From Chlorobiota bacterium (GTDB taxonomy: Bacteria > Bacteroidota > Ignavibacteria > OLB7), in contig JAEUSP010000135.1 of the NCBI GenBank assembly GCA_016788565.1, forward strand, positions 1-64,000: DNA of 64,000 nt. The letters run 5' to 3'. The position numbers and the translations under genes were made by a program. Below, in pieces: positions 8,745-16,877 of this stretch (positions are counted from its first letter, which is position 1; each line of letters begins with the position of its first letter). Below the pieces are notes generated by a model. It did not search any database. It saw nothing but the letters and a program-made list of their open reading frames with translations, and had not been told where the DNA came from.

Positions 8745-9638
8745 GTGAATCCAATAACCATCTCCGGCTTTTCATTTGTGCGCAACGCACGGAAGTTTGA
8801 TTTCCCCCTGGTGGAGTCGCTCCGCTCGCTGCTGCCATTGTGCGATGAACTTGTTGTGGCCGTTGGTGCGGGCCAGGACGACACGCTGGAGATGATCCGG
8901 GCGATTGGCGACGAGCGCATCCGAATCGTGGAAACCGTCTGGGACGACACGCTTCGCGAAGGGGGGCGCGTGCTGGCGCAGCAAACCAACATTGCCCTTG
9001 CCGAGTGCCGTGGCGATTGGTGCATCTATCTGCAGGCCGATGAGGTGATTCACGAAGAGGACCACCAACTGCTGCGCCAAACAATCCAGCAAGCCAACGG
9101 CGACCCAAAGGTGGAGGCGTTGCTGATGCGGTACATCCATTTTTACGGAACCTACGATTACGTTGGCGCGGGTCGCCAGTGGTATCGTCGCGAAATCCGT
9201 GCGGTGCGGAACACCCGCTCCGTCACCTCATGGGGCGATGCCCAGGGCTTCCGCAAACTGCTCCCTTCCGGCCAGGACGCGCTGCTGCAAGCGCGGCAAA
9301 CCGAGGTCCGAATCTTTCACTACGGGTGGGTCCGCCCGCCCCAAGTGCAAGCAAGCAAACAGCGGAACAACAGCCGGATGTGGCACAGCGATGAATGGGT
9401 GGAAAAGAACGTGGCCCAAACCGAGAACTTCAGCTACGACGGAGCGTTCGAGCTGCGCCCGTTTACCGGAACTCACCCCAGCTTCATGCAGCAACGGATT
9501 GCCAACCACCGGCAACTCCATTGGACGTTCGACCCCACCCGCACACGCCCCCGCCCCTTGCGTGTTCGGATCACCGATTGGATTGAACGGCACACCGGCT
9601 GGCGCATTGGTGAGTATCGAAATTTTGTGGAGGTGTGA
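8745..9638 (+). CDS. Family 2-like glycosyltransferase
   Basis: A 297-aa GT-A-type glycosyltransferase, probably acting in the cytoplasm on surface polysaccharide or lipid-linked sugars. It begins ITISGFSFVRNARKFDFP, followed by DELVVAVGAGQDDT and the acidic motif YLQADEVIH around residues 100-108, which replaces the canonical DxD as nucleotide-sugar/metal site. The C-terminal part, with FHYGWVRPP and WTFDPTRTRPRPLR, is typical of related Bacteroidota proteins. GTG at 8745 is chosen because the conserved domain starts there; a TTG at 8709 is also in frame. The Nudix gene starts 9 bp downstream. Donor and acceptor are unknown. Confidence 0.78.
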   Translation: MNPITISGFSFVRNARKFDFPLVESLRSLLPLCDELVVAVGAGQDDTLEMIRAIGDERIRIVETVWDDTLREGGRVLAQQTNIALAECRGDWCIYLQADEVIHEEDHQLLRQTIQQANGDPKVEALLMRYIHFYGTYDYVGAGRQWYRREIRAVRNTRSVTSWGDAQGFRKLLPSGQDALLQARQTEVRIFHYGWVRPPQVQASKQRNNSRMWHSDEWVEKNVAQTENFSYDGAFELRPFTGTHPSFMQQRIANHRQLHWTFDPTRTRPRPLRVRITDWIERHTGWRIGEYRNFVEV

Positions 9639-9647
9639 GTAAAAGCC

Positions 9648-10106
9648 ATGAAAGGAACCGTCACCGTCAGCGCAGCCGTAATCCAGCAAGGGAACGTGCT
9701 GCTGGTGCAAGAAGGGAAAGAATGGTGCCGTGGGCAATGGAGCTTGCCCGGCGGAAGGCTGGAAGAACACGAAAGCCTTGCCGATGCAGTTGTGCGGGAA
9801 ATGCAAGAAGAGACAGGGCTGCTGATACGCCCCACCGGACTGACCCGCGTGCTTCGCTACACCAGCCAGCGCGGGTTTCACGTTATCCGTTTTAATTTTG
9901 TGGCCGAACTGCTTGGCGGTGAACTCCGCACCGATGGAGCCGAAATTCTTGCTTGCGATTGGCACAACCTTACCGGGCTTATCGCCAACCCGGAAATGCT
10001 GGATTTGCGCACGCCAGAAATCGCCCAAGCAATTTTTCGCGACCTTCACGCAGGGCCAATTTTTCCGCTTGAAACCGTGCTGGATGCGTTTGCAATCCAG
10101 AAATAA
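9648..10106 (+). CDS. Nudix hydrolase
   Basis: A 152-aa hydrolase of nucleoside diphosphates linked to another moiety. The complete Nudix box lies at residues 36-58 (G36-x5-E, then RExxEE-x-G), with the catalytic glutamates in REMQEETGL. The remainder resembles the ADP-ribose/NTP pyrophosphatase branch, but the substrate cannot be told from sequence. A possible ribosome site, GGAGGTG, lies at the end of the preceding gene. Gene spacing (9 bp) suggests co-transcription with the glycosyltransferase. Another Nudix gene lies at 53493-53960 and is not closely similar. Confidence 0.9.
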   Translation: MKGTVTVSAAVIQQGNVLLVQEGKEWCRGQWSLPGGRLEEHESLADAVVREMQEETGLLIRPTGLTRVLRYTSQRGFHVIRFNFVAELLGGELRTDGAEILACDWHNLTGLIANPEMLDLRTPEIAQAIFRDLHAGPIFPLETVLDAFAIQK

Positions 10107-10149
10107 CAGCACAGATCATTTCCCAAAAAAACAATCTATCCAAAACGCC

Positions 10150-11169
10150 ATGCCATACACGCCAGATAAAAAGATCATCATCAACGACGTTACTCTGCGC
10201 GACGGAATGCACGCGATTGCCCACCAATACACCGTCCAACAAATGGTGGATATTGCCCGAAAAATAGATGAGGCAAAGGTGGATTTAATTGAGGTTTCGC
10301 ACGGGGATGGCTTGAACGGGAACTCCATTAATTACGGGTTTTCGGCACACACCGAAATAGAGTATCTGCAGGCGGTAAAAGCGGAGCTGAAGCACGCAAA
10401 ACTTGCCGCGCTGCTGCTGCCAGGAATCGGCACGATTGAGGATATGGAGATGGCGCGCGAAGCGGGCGTGGACACCATCCGCATTGCCACCCACTGCACC
10501 GAAGCCGACATTGCCGCGCAGCATATTTCCAAAGCACGCGAAATGGGATTTGACGTTGTTGGCTTTTTAATGATGGCCCACATGACACCCACCGCGCAAC
10601 TTGTGGAGCAAGCAAAACTGATGGAACGCTACGGGGCGCACTGCGTTTACGTCACCGACTCGGCAGGGGCGTTGCTGATGGAGGAAACGCGGGAGCGGAT
10701 CACGGCGTTCAACAATGAGTTGGGGTGCGAAGTTGGCTTCCACAATCACAACAATTTGGGGTTGGGGGTGGCCAACACCATCATCGCAATCCAGTGCGGT
10801 GCCGACCGCGTTGATGCCTCGCTTGCTGGCATGGGGGCCGGTGCCGGAAATTGTCCGTTGGAGGTGTTGATTGCCGTCACCGACCGGATGAAAATCCGCA
10901 CCGATGTGGAACTCTATCCGCTGATTGACGCTGCCGATGGAATTGTTCGCCCGTTGCAACGCCGCCCCGTCCAAACCGATGGCAACGCGCTGATGCTGGG
11001 ATTTGCGGGGGTCTATTCTTCCTTCCTGCTTCACACCGAGCGCGCCGCCCAGCGGTTCGGCGTTGATAGCCGCGATATCCTTCGCGAGCTTGGCCGCCGC
11101 CGGATGGTGGGAGGGCAGGAGGATATGATTGTGGACGTGGCGTTGGATTTATTGAAGGGGGAAGAATAG
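10150..11169 (+). CDS. 4-hydroxy-2-oxovalerate aldolase-like DRE-TIM metallolyase
   Basis: A 339-aa TIM-barrel aldolase of the MhpE/DmpG/BphI group. Known members cleave 4-hydroxy-2-oxovalerate to pyruvate and acetaldehyde. The N-terminal metal motif reads [17 protein letters not shown], where DmpG has DGSHAIRHQ, and the metal histidines are in GFHNHNNLG. The C-terminal helical extension involved in dehydrogenase contact is present. The ATG at 10150 opens the conserved domain. No acetaldehyde dehydrogenase, hydratase or ring-cleavage gene is nearby, so it is separated from its usual meta-cleavage operon. A different aldol substrate is plausible, as is the missing partner lying elsewhere. Confidence 0.87.
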   Translation: MPYTPDKKIIINDVTLRDGMHAIAHQYTVQQMVDIARKIDEAKVDLIEVSHGDGLNGNSINYGFSAHTEIEYLQAVKAELKHAKLAALLLPGIGTIEDMEMAREAGVDTIRIATHCTEADIAAQHISKAREMGFDVVGFLMMAHMTPTAQLVEQAKLMERYGAHCVYVTDSAGALLMEETRERITAFNNELGCEVGFHNHNNLGLGVANTIIAIQCGADRVDASLAGMGAGAGNCPLEVLIAVTDRMKIRTDVELYPLIDAADGIVRPLQRRPVQTDGNALMLGFAGVYSSFLLHTERAAQRFGVDSRDILRELGRRRMVGGQEDMIVDVALDLLKGEE

Positions 11170-11368
11170 CAAATCCATAAAACTCCTTCCGCTCATGCTC
11201 AGTGCTTCGTGGTTCTTGGTCGAAGCCTCCTTGCCGAAGCCCCGGATCCGTCGGGGTGATGACGGGGGCAAGGTTTGGGATACTCTAAACAAGTGCGTAT
11301 CGAGCGATGCGGCAAGCCTACAAAAACAGGGCATAGATTATGGCTACCGATTCTTCCCAATAGCGCAC
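11170..11368. other. Convergent intergenic region with a palindromic-repeat fragment
   Basis: The spacer between the aldolase and the VWA protein carries, at 11227-11263, an end fragment of the long palindromic repeat that is arrayed at 26473-27310. It reads CTCCTTG, then a GTCGGGG-type core, then TGATGAC. It also holds a CTCATGCTCAGTG stretch related to sequence beside that array. No gene or strong terminator is seen. Confidence 0.6.
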
Positions 11369-14300
11369 CTACCACACCTTCACAAAACTAACCACCGGCA
11401 GTACCGGGATTGATGGAGCTTCCGATTCCCCGGTGGTGATGCCCACAACGGCTACCCCCATATCCAACGCCCAGCTGTGGCCAAACCAACGTGCGGTGGC
11501 CATAATCGGCAGGTAGCCTAACGTTTCCATGCTGAGAAACTCAGCCGCGATTTTCCACCGCTTGCCAACCCGGTAATCGCCGCCGCCGCTGATAATCAGC
11601 GCGTTCCGGTCGAACGTGCCGCCGATGCCGTTGGTGATATGCTGCTTGGAAGCATACGCCCCCGTTAGTGTGAAACGGCTGTCGTCGTCGCCGTAGCTTA
11701 CCGCAAGGTAGGGAATGCCGACGGTGATTTGCGATTCCAGACTTTCGGTCACGTCTTGGTCGTAGATGCTTCGCGCCCACTGGTAGCCGCCGGCAATGTT
11801 CAGCCGCTGGGTGAGCGGCAGCCCCGCTTTTATTCCCGCCGAGTACGCCCCGTACATTGTGCCGTTCAACCCAAACCAATCATCGGGAAGCGGAACGCCA
11901 CCGCCGGCAAGCACCATCACGTTATCAGTGATGGAGTAGCCCGCAATCAACCCCAGCAGATCGTAGCTTCCCACAAACCCATCCCCCCCTTTTGGCAGGA
12001 TTGCGTTCGGCGCGGCAATGGTGCGGAACGTTGTGGGATCAACATACTCTTCGGCAATGCCCGGCGTTTCTGGCTCCTCAATTTCGGTGGTGATTCCGCT
12101 GCCGAACAGCCGTGCGGTTACGTCGCTGCTGTCGTCGGCACGGAAGGTGAGCCGGGTGCTGGTGCGCCCGCCACGGATTGGGGCAAACCGAAGCTCCATC
12201 CGGTGGCCGCTGTTGGGGGGAATGGTGAACCGCCCGCCACCATCAACCACGCTGAACTGTGTGGTGTCGGGGCCGGTGAATTGGCTGCTGGTGATGGTCA
12301 GCGGGGTGGTGGTAAGGTTGCGAATCATCACCGGAACCACGGTGTCGCGGCGGGAACCAACCGGCACGTCGCCGAAGTCAATTTCCGGCATCTCAATCGC
12401 CAAATCTTCCCGAATCCCTTCCCCTTCCAACGCCTGGATTAGCTCCTTCCCGCCAGCCATAATATGAATGTTTGCCCCACGCAACCCACGCGCCGACGGG
12501 CGGAACCGAAGCTCCATCGAATGATTTTCCCCCGGCGCAACGGTGAACGGTGGGATTCCGCTGACGATGCCAAACTCACGCGCGTTCGGCCCGGTAATCC
12601 AGATGGAGTCCACCAGGAACGGAACTGCCCCGGCGTTGCGGATCATGTTCGGCACCACACGGTCGGTGATGGAGCCAATCCGCCGCCGTCCAAAATTCAC
12701 CCCGGTGGAAAGTGGGTCGGTGTCCAGAATTGCCCAGAGTGAGTCGGAACGATCTTCCTGCAACCGAAGCACGCCAACGGTGCGGACGATCAGGTTGGCA
12801 TCTTCGCTGGAAGCAATCCGCGCTCCATCGGGGCTGAACGCCGCGAACGACATCTGCGAACTCCAACGATTGCTGGACATCCTTCTTCCGGTGGCCACAT
12901 CCCAGATATTCACGCTTCCATCTACGGTCACGATATGCTGGCCGTCGGGGCTGAAGTTTGCGTAGCCAACGGAGCTGCGGGCGCGGAACTCCTTGCCGTC
13001 GCGGTCGAAATTCATCTCACGAATTTTTGCCCCGGTGCGGAAGTTGAACAGCGTGGGAACCACCTCTGTGCCATGCCAGATCAGCAGGCTTTCGCCGTCG
13101 GGAGCAAACAGTGCGCGAAGGTAGGAAGCCCCGTAGCGTTTGCCGGCGCGGATTTTCTGGACTGGCGCGCCGGTGACGGCGTTGAAAATCCGCACGGTGT
13201 CGTCGGTGGTGACGCTGGCAATCCATTGGGCGTCGGGGCTGAAGGTTGCGGCCTCGGTTTTGCGGGCGTGTTTGATTTTCTGGAGCTGTGTTCCGCTGGC
13301 GGCATCCCACACCCGCACCGCGCTGTCGGGGCCGGCGGTCAGGATTCGTGTTCCGTCGCTGCTGAAAATTGCGGAGGTGACAATCTCGCCGTTTTGCGGC
13401 GCGCCAAAGGCCCTCAGTTTCCGTCCGCTGGAAAGGTCGAACAGGGTTGGCGTGTAGTTCTCATCCATCAGCAACAGCTTGCTTCCGTCGGGGCTGAAGG
13501 CGGGGTTGGGGGTAACGTCGCCTTCGCTGCTGGCGGAGTTCCACCGCTCGGTTTTGTTGAACGGTTTCCCTTTGAACTTGGCGACCTCGCGCCCGCTGGC
13601 CATATCCCACACACTCACCTGATTTCCTTCGGCGGCGGTCAGGGCCAGCTTGCCGTTTGGGCTGAACTCCACGTAGTAAGCGCGCGCCGGGCGGGTTCCG
13701 TTCATCCCCACCGAGATTGTCCTGATTTTCTTCCCGGTTGCAACGTCCCACACCGGAACCACACCGCTCCAGCTTGCCCCGGCAACCGTTGTTCCATCGG
13801 GGCTGAAGGCGTTGGTGAGGATGAACTCACCCGCTCCGGTCAGTCGCATTCCGGTGTCGGCGGCGGCGGTTGCTGCGGTGTCAATTTCGGCCACGCGCGC
13901 CAGGCAGCGTTCGCTTGGTGTTGCTGGCACTTTCCAGCGGAAGCTGCCGCCGGATGTTTTCTCGATGATCGTTTTCCAGGTTGTTCCGGCATCGGTGCTG
14001 TACTCCAGCTGCACGGCGGTTTCTGGCGCAACTCCATCCCAGGCAATCGTTGCTTCCGAGCCAGCAATAAACCGTTCGCCTCCGTTCGGGCGTATCAGCC
14101 GGATGCTTGGTTCGGGCCTTGCACGGTTTCCGGCCGAAGCAAACAGGATTGCCCCAGCGCAGGCATCGCTGGTGATGGACCAACGCGCAAAACGGTAGGC
14201 GGTGTCGGTTGGTGTGTAGCGGATAGTCAGCTCGCGGCTGCTTCCGGCCGGGATGGTGAACGGGGTTGCGGGGGCATCCACTTGGAACTGGCTCATCGAA

Positions 14301-15355
14301 GTCATCAGGGTGATTCCGGTCACGGTGACATCGCGCCCAACGGCGTGAAGCTCCACCTCCTTTTTTTCCACCTCTCCAACCTTCACCGCGCCAAACTCCA
14401 CCGCTGGGGGAAGCAAGTCCAAACGCGGGACACTGAGCGGGGGGGCCTCGTAGTGGAGTGTGGCGGCAAGCCCTGCGGCGGGGACTTCCAGGATGACGTT
14501 CCGGCTCACGTCGCAATCGGGAATGCTCTGCCACGTAACCTGGCACGGCTGGCCGCCAAGCGCACGGTACTGAATGGCCCGATAGACCGCTTGGGCCTGG
14601 GGAACCGTGGTGACGTATTCGTAGAACTCACCCCCGGTTGCGCGGGAGATATTTTTCAGGATGTCGGGCGCGGGCATCCCCAGCGTGACGCAGAAAATGG
14701 CGGCGTTGTTGGCTTGCGCCAGCTCGATAATCTTCTTCTGGTCGCCACCGCCAAGCCCGTCGGTCAGGAAGATCACCACGCGGCGGTGTTTCCCGTTTGC
14801 AGCCACCACCAAACCGCCTGCTGGTGGGTTTCGCAATCCGGCATCGTACTCGGTTCCCCCTTGCGGTTTCAGCGAGGCGATTGCGGCTGCCAGGTCGGTG
14901 CGATCGCGGGTGAAGTCGCGGATAATTTGGCCGTACTGGTCGAACGTCGTCAGGGCACACTCGCTTGCTCCGGCGGGAAGCCCTTCCACCCAGGCGCGGG
15001 CGGCGGCTTTTGCAAGCTCCATGTTGGGTGTTCCGGCGCGCCCATCGGGAGTGTTGGCCATCGAGCCGGAAACGTCAATCGTCAGGACGGAGGAGAGCGC
15101 ATCTACCGGCGTTGGGCTGGGGCAATCAACGGAACTCACGCGGCGTTCGGCCCCATTTTCGCGGACGCGGATTGCGCGCTCGTTCATGTTAGGCAACGGC
15201 TTCCCGGTGGAGTCCAGCAGATAGACTTTTGCGCTGATGGTGGGGTAGTTGCTGGCATCAAGGCTGGAGACAACTAATTGTTGGGCGGCAAGTTCGCCAA
15301 AGCAAAAGGCAAGAAGAGCCAGCAGCAAAGCGGAGCGGATCAGTGAGCTTTTCAT
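11369..15355 (-). CDS. Giant secreted VWA/WD40-type beta-propeller/Ig-like protein with C-terminal barrel-like region
   Basis: A 1328-aa exported protein. Start 15355 opens a signal peptide (MKSSLIRSALLLALLAFCFG, cleavage near ELAAQ). A von Willebrand A domain spans about 85-285 with an intact MIDAS (DVSGS near 93, later TDGLGGG). Then come an ASH/choice-of-anchor Ig-like domain (about 318-392), an FN3-like domain starting RPNGGERF (about 415-485), and a WD40-type propeller (about 508-865) with repeated FSPDG and VWD-ATG motifs. Two more ASH-like domains lie at about 885-1080. The final 210 residues are glycine/aromatic-rich and resemble an outer-membrane barrel. Combining a eukaryote-like propeller with a VWA domain and barrel suggests surface display and binding. 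Function unknown; no operon partner is evident. Confidence 0.85.
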   Translation of the reverse strand: MKSSLIRSALLLALLAFCFGELAAQQLVVSSLDASNYPTISAKVYLLDSTGKPLPNMNERAIRVRENGAERRVSSVDCPSPTPVDALSSVLTIDVSGSMANTPDGRAGTPNMELAKAAARAWVEGLPAGASECALTTFDQYGQIIRDFTRDRTDLAAAIASLKPQGGTEYDAGLRNPPAGGLVVAANGKHRRVVIFLTDGLGGGDQKKIIELAQANNAAIFCVTLGMPAPDILKNISRATGGEFYEYVTTVPQAQAVYRAIQYRALGGQPCQVTWQSIPDCDVSRNVILEVPAAGLAATLHYEAPPLSVPRLDLLPPAVEFGAVKVGEVEKKEVELHAVGRDVTVTGITLMTSMSQFQVDAPATPFTIPAGSSRELTIRYTPTDTAYRFARWSITSDACAGAILFASAGNRARPEPSIRLIRPNGGERFIAGSEATIAWDGVAPETAVQLEYSTDAGTTWKTIIEKTSGGSFRWKVPATPSERCLARVAEIDTAATAAADTGMRLTGAGEFILTNAFSPDGTTVAGASWSGVVPVWDVATGKKIRTISVGMNGTRPARAYYVEFSPNGKLALTAAEGNQVSVWDMASGREVAKFKGKPFNKTERWNSASSEGDVTPNPAFSPDGSKLLLMDENYTPTLFDLSSGRKLRAFGAPQNGEIVTSAIFSSDGTRILTAGPDSAVRVWDAASGTQLQKIKHARKTEAATFSPDAQWIASVTTDDTVRIFNAVTGAPVQKIRAGKRYGASYLRALFAPDGESLLIWHGTEVVPTLFNFRTGAKIREMNFDRDGKEFRARSSVGYANFSPDGQHIVTVDGSVNIWDVATGRRMSSNRWSSQMSFAAFSPDGARIASSEDANLIVRTVGVLRLQEDRSDSLWAILDTDPLSTGVNFGRRRIGSITDRVVPNMIRNAGAVPFLVDSIWITGPNAREFGIVSGIPPFTVAPGENHSMELRFRPSARGLRGANIHIMAGGKELIQALEGEGIREDLAIEMPEIDFGDVPVGSRRDTVVPVMIRNLTTTPLTITSSQFTGPDTTQFSVVDGGGRFTIPPNSGHRMELRFAPIRGGRTSTRLTFRADDSSDVTARLFGSGITTEIEEPETPGIAEEYVDPTTFRTIAAPNAILPKGGDGFVGSYDLLGLIAGYSITDNVMVLAGGGVPLPDDWFGLNGTMYGAYSAGIKAGLPLTQRLNIAGGYQWARSIYDQDVTESLESQITVGIPYLAVSYGDDDSRFTLTGAYASKQHITNGIGGTFDRNALIISGGGDYRVGKRWKIAAEFLSMETLGYLPIMATARWFGHSWALDMGVAVVGITTGESEAPSIPVLPVVSFVKVW

Positions 15356-15575
15356 CAGCAGATGGGATTCCAAAACGATTGCGTGTGCGTGTTTCCCCGA
15401 AAGATGCGACGATAACATGAGATGGGAAACAGGGGAGCGATGTATTTTCGGGAAGAAGGAGTCAGTGGTCAGTTGCAACAAAGAGGAGGGAGAGGAGGCG
15501 AGGCTGCATCCAAGATCACACAATCCATAATAAGCGATATTCGATTACCTCTTTCATTCAACTCCATCCAACTCT
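15356..15575. other. Divergent spacer upstream of the four-gene cassette
   Basis: About 220 bp separate the divergent VWA gene and the first gene of the cassette. It should hold both promoters. I see an AT-richer stretch just before 15576 (AATAAGCGATATTCGATTA) but no good TANNTTYGC box, unlike many housekeeping genes here. No repeat, tRNA or gene is visible. Confidence 0.5.
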
Positions 15576-16877
15576 ATGCCTTTCTTCACCGAGATTGATT
15601 CCCGCGCCGCGATCAAAGGCTCGCGCGATCCACTTGGCTATCAACCTGTGTGGGCTGCGTTTGGCCGGCAGGTTGTTGGCAACCTGACCACCGTCACAAC
15701 TTCCGTTCGCAACTTTACAACGTTGATGCTTGGCCTCTACTTCGCCGATCGTGCGATTGCCGCTGGCAAGTGTAGCGAGGCCGACAGGGTGAATGCCTTC
15801 CTGAAGTTCGAGCAACTTGCTGCCTACAGCCGCCATGCCTACAGTGGTGCTGACCAAACATCCGAGAGACCTCGCGGGTCTCAGCGCGTTCAGTATAACC
15901 TGGCAGAAGGAGACGGAACCGTGCGGATATCGGCAAAGCAGGAGCACCAGATACTCAGTTCGCAGAAAACCTACGGCCTGTGGGGACTATTCATGGTTGC
16001 CTCGCGCCAAAGCGGGCTTGTTGAGCAAGGCGAAAACCGCCTGACGAATCTGGCGAAGGAGTTCATCGAGGAGAACTATCTGCCACGTCTGGAGTTCGAG
16101 GGGAACCGCAACGGAAGCCAGATTATCCGATACCTTGAAAGGTATCTGGAGTTTACGCCGAAAGGGAAGCAGCAAGCACTTGGGCGGAAGCTATCAGAGG
16201 TGCTGCATGGGACGTTCACCGAGCAAGAACGCAAGTTCTACAATCAGGCGTTGGTGTATGGCCAAGCACCGGAATGCGACCACACGGACGGACGCCAGGA
16301 GCGACTGTGGCAAACCATTGTGAGGGTGAACAACGATAAGCGAGCAGGGTGGACCCAGCCCTTCGGGTATGGCGAGCTTATCACTGTCCGCGACGATGCA
16401 GAAGCAAGGGGCGATCAATCCTTGGCTAATGCGCTTGATAGCATCAGCATCGTTGAGCCAGTGCTTGCTTCCTCGGCAATGCTCTTCAGCTTCTTACTGC
16501 TGCATGACAATGCGGACATAGATATGGTGGTGTCTGATGTGCGCAAGCAATGGGGAAGGGCGGGCCTTCGGCACTTGCAAGCCGATAAGCTGGCAGCCCT
16601 TCAGATTACCGCTGTATCCAAGATCAACCAGCTTACGCAACAGCTTCATGCTGGCGACTACGCCGGGGCAATCCATACCCTGCTGGCATTGAATGCCGAG
16701 GTGATGAAATCACGCGGTGGTGCGCCGTGGGTTACCATGAACAAAGGCAGACTGAAAGTCCAACTCCGCGAAGAATCGGGCTGGCTGCCGGAGCGTGCCG
16801 ATCTGCCGGGTCTCTGGCAAAACACCTATTTCATCAACAGCCTTAAGTGGGTTGGCAAAACACTCAATTGCCCATGA
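15576..16877 (+). CDS. Unrecognised 433-aa protein, first gene of the PLD/helicase cassette
   Basis: A soluble 433-aa protein with no signal peptide or membrane segment, and no catalytic motif that I recognise. The N-terminus has a distinctive pattern: SRDPLG, then W-x-x-FGR, then TTVTTSVRNF and YFADRA (residues about 14-60). By memory this spacing faintly recalls DUF6361-type proteins (DELG, then TxxxTRxRYF), which occur with PLD/helicase genes in some defence systems; this is a weak impression. The C-terminal third includes GDYAGAIHTLL and a conserved-looking VTMNKGRLKVQL. Its stop overlaps the next start as ATGA (16874-16877), indicating coupling. Hand GC counts here (about 52%) are below the 60-63% of flanking genes. 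Confidence 0.8.
   Translation: MPFFTEIDSRAAIKGSRDPLGYQPVWAAFGRQVVGNLTTVTTSVRNFTTLMLGLYFADRAIAAGKCSEADRVNAFLKFEQLAAYSRHAYSGADQTSERPRGSQRVQYNLAEGDGTVRISAKQEHQILSSQKTYGLWGLFMVASRQSGLVEQGENRLTNLAKEFIEENYLPRLEFEGNRNGSQIIRYLERYLEFTPKGKQQALGRKLSEVLHGTFTEQERKFYNQALVYGQAPECDHTDGRQERLWQTIVRVNNDKRAGWTQPFGYGELITVRDDAEARGDQSLANALDSISIVEPVLASSAMLFSFLLLHDNADIDMVVSDVRKQWGRAGLRHLQADKLAALQITAVSKINQLTQQLHAGDYAGAIHTLLALNAEVMKSRGGAPWVTMNKGRLKVQLREESGWLPERADLPGLWQNTYFINSLKWVGKTLNCP

Noticed and set aside
12935-15277. Long open frame (780 codons) on the plus strand across the VWA gene
   Set aside because: It is the antisense of the VWA/WD40 gene, which has a signal peptide and clear domains. The plus-strand translation is glycine/cysteine-rich and has no recognisable domain.
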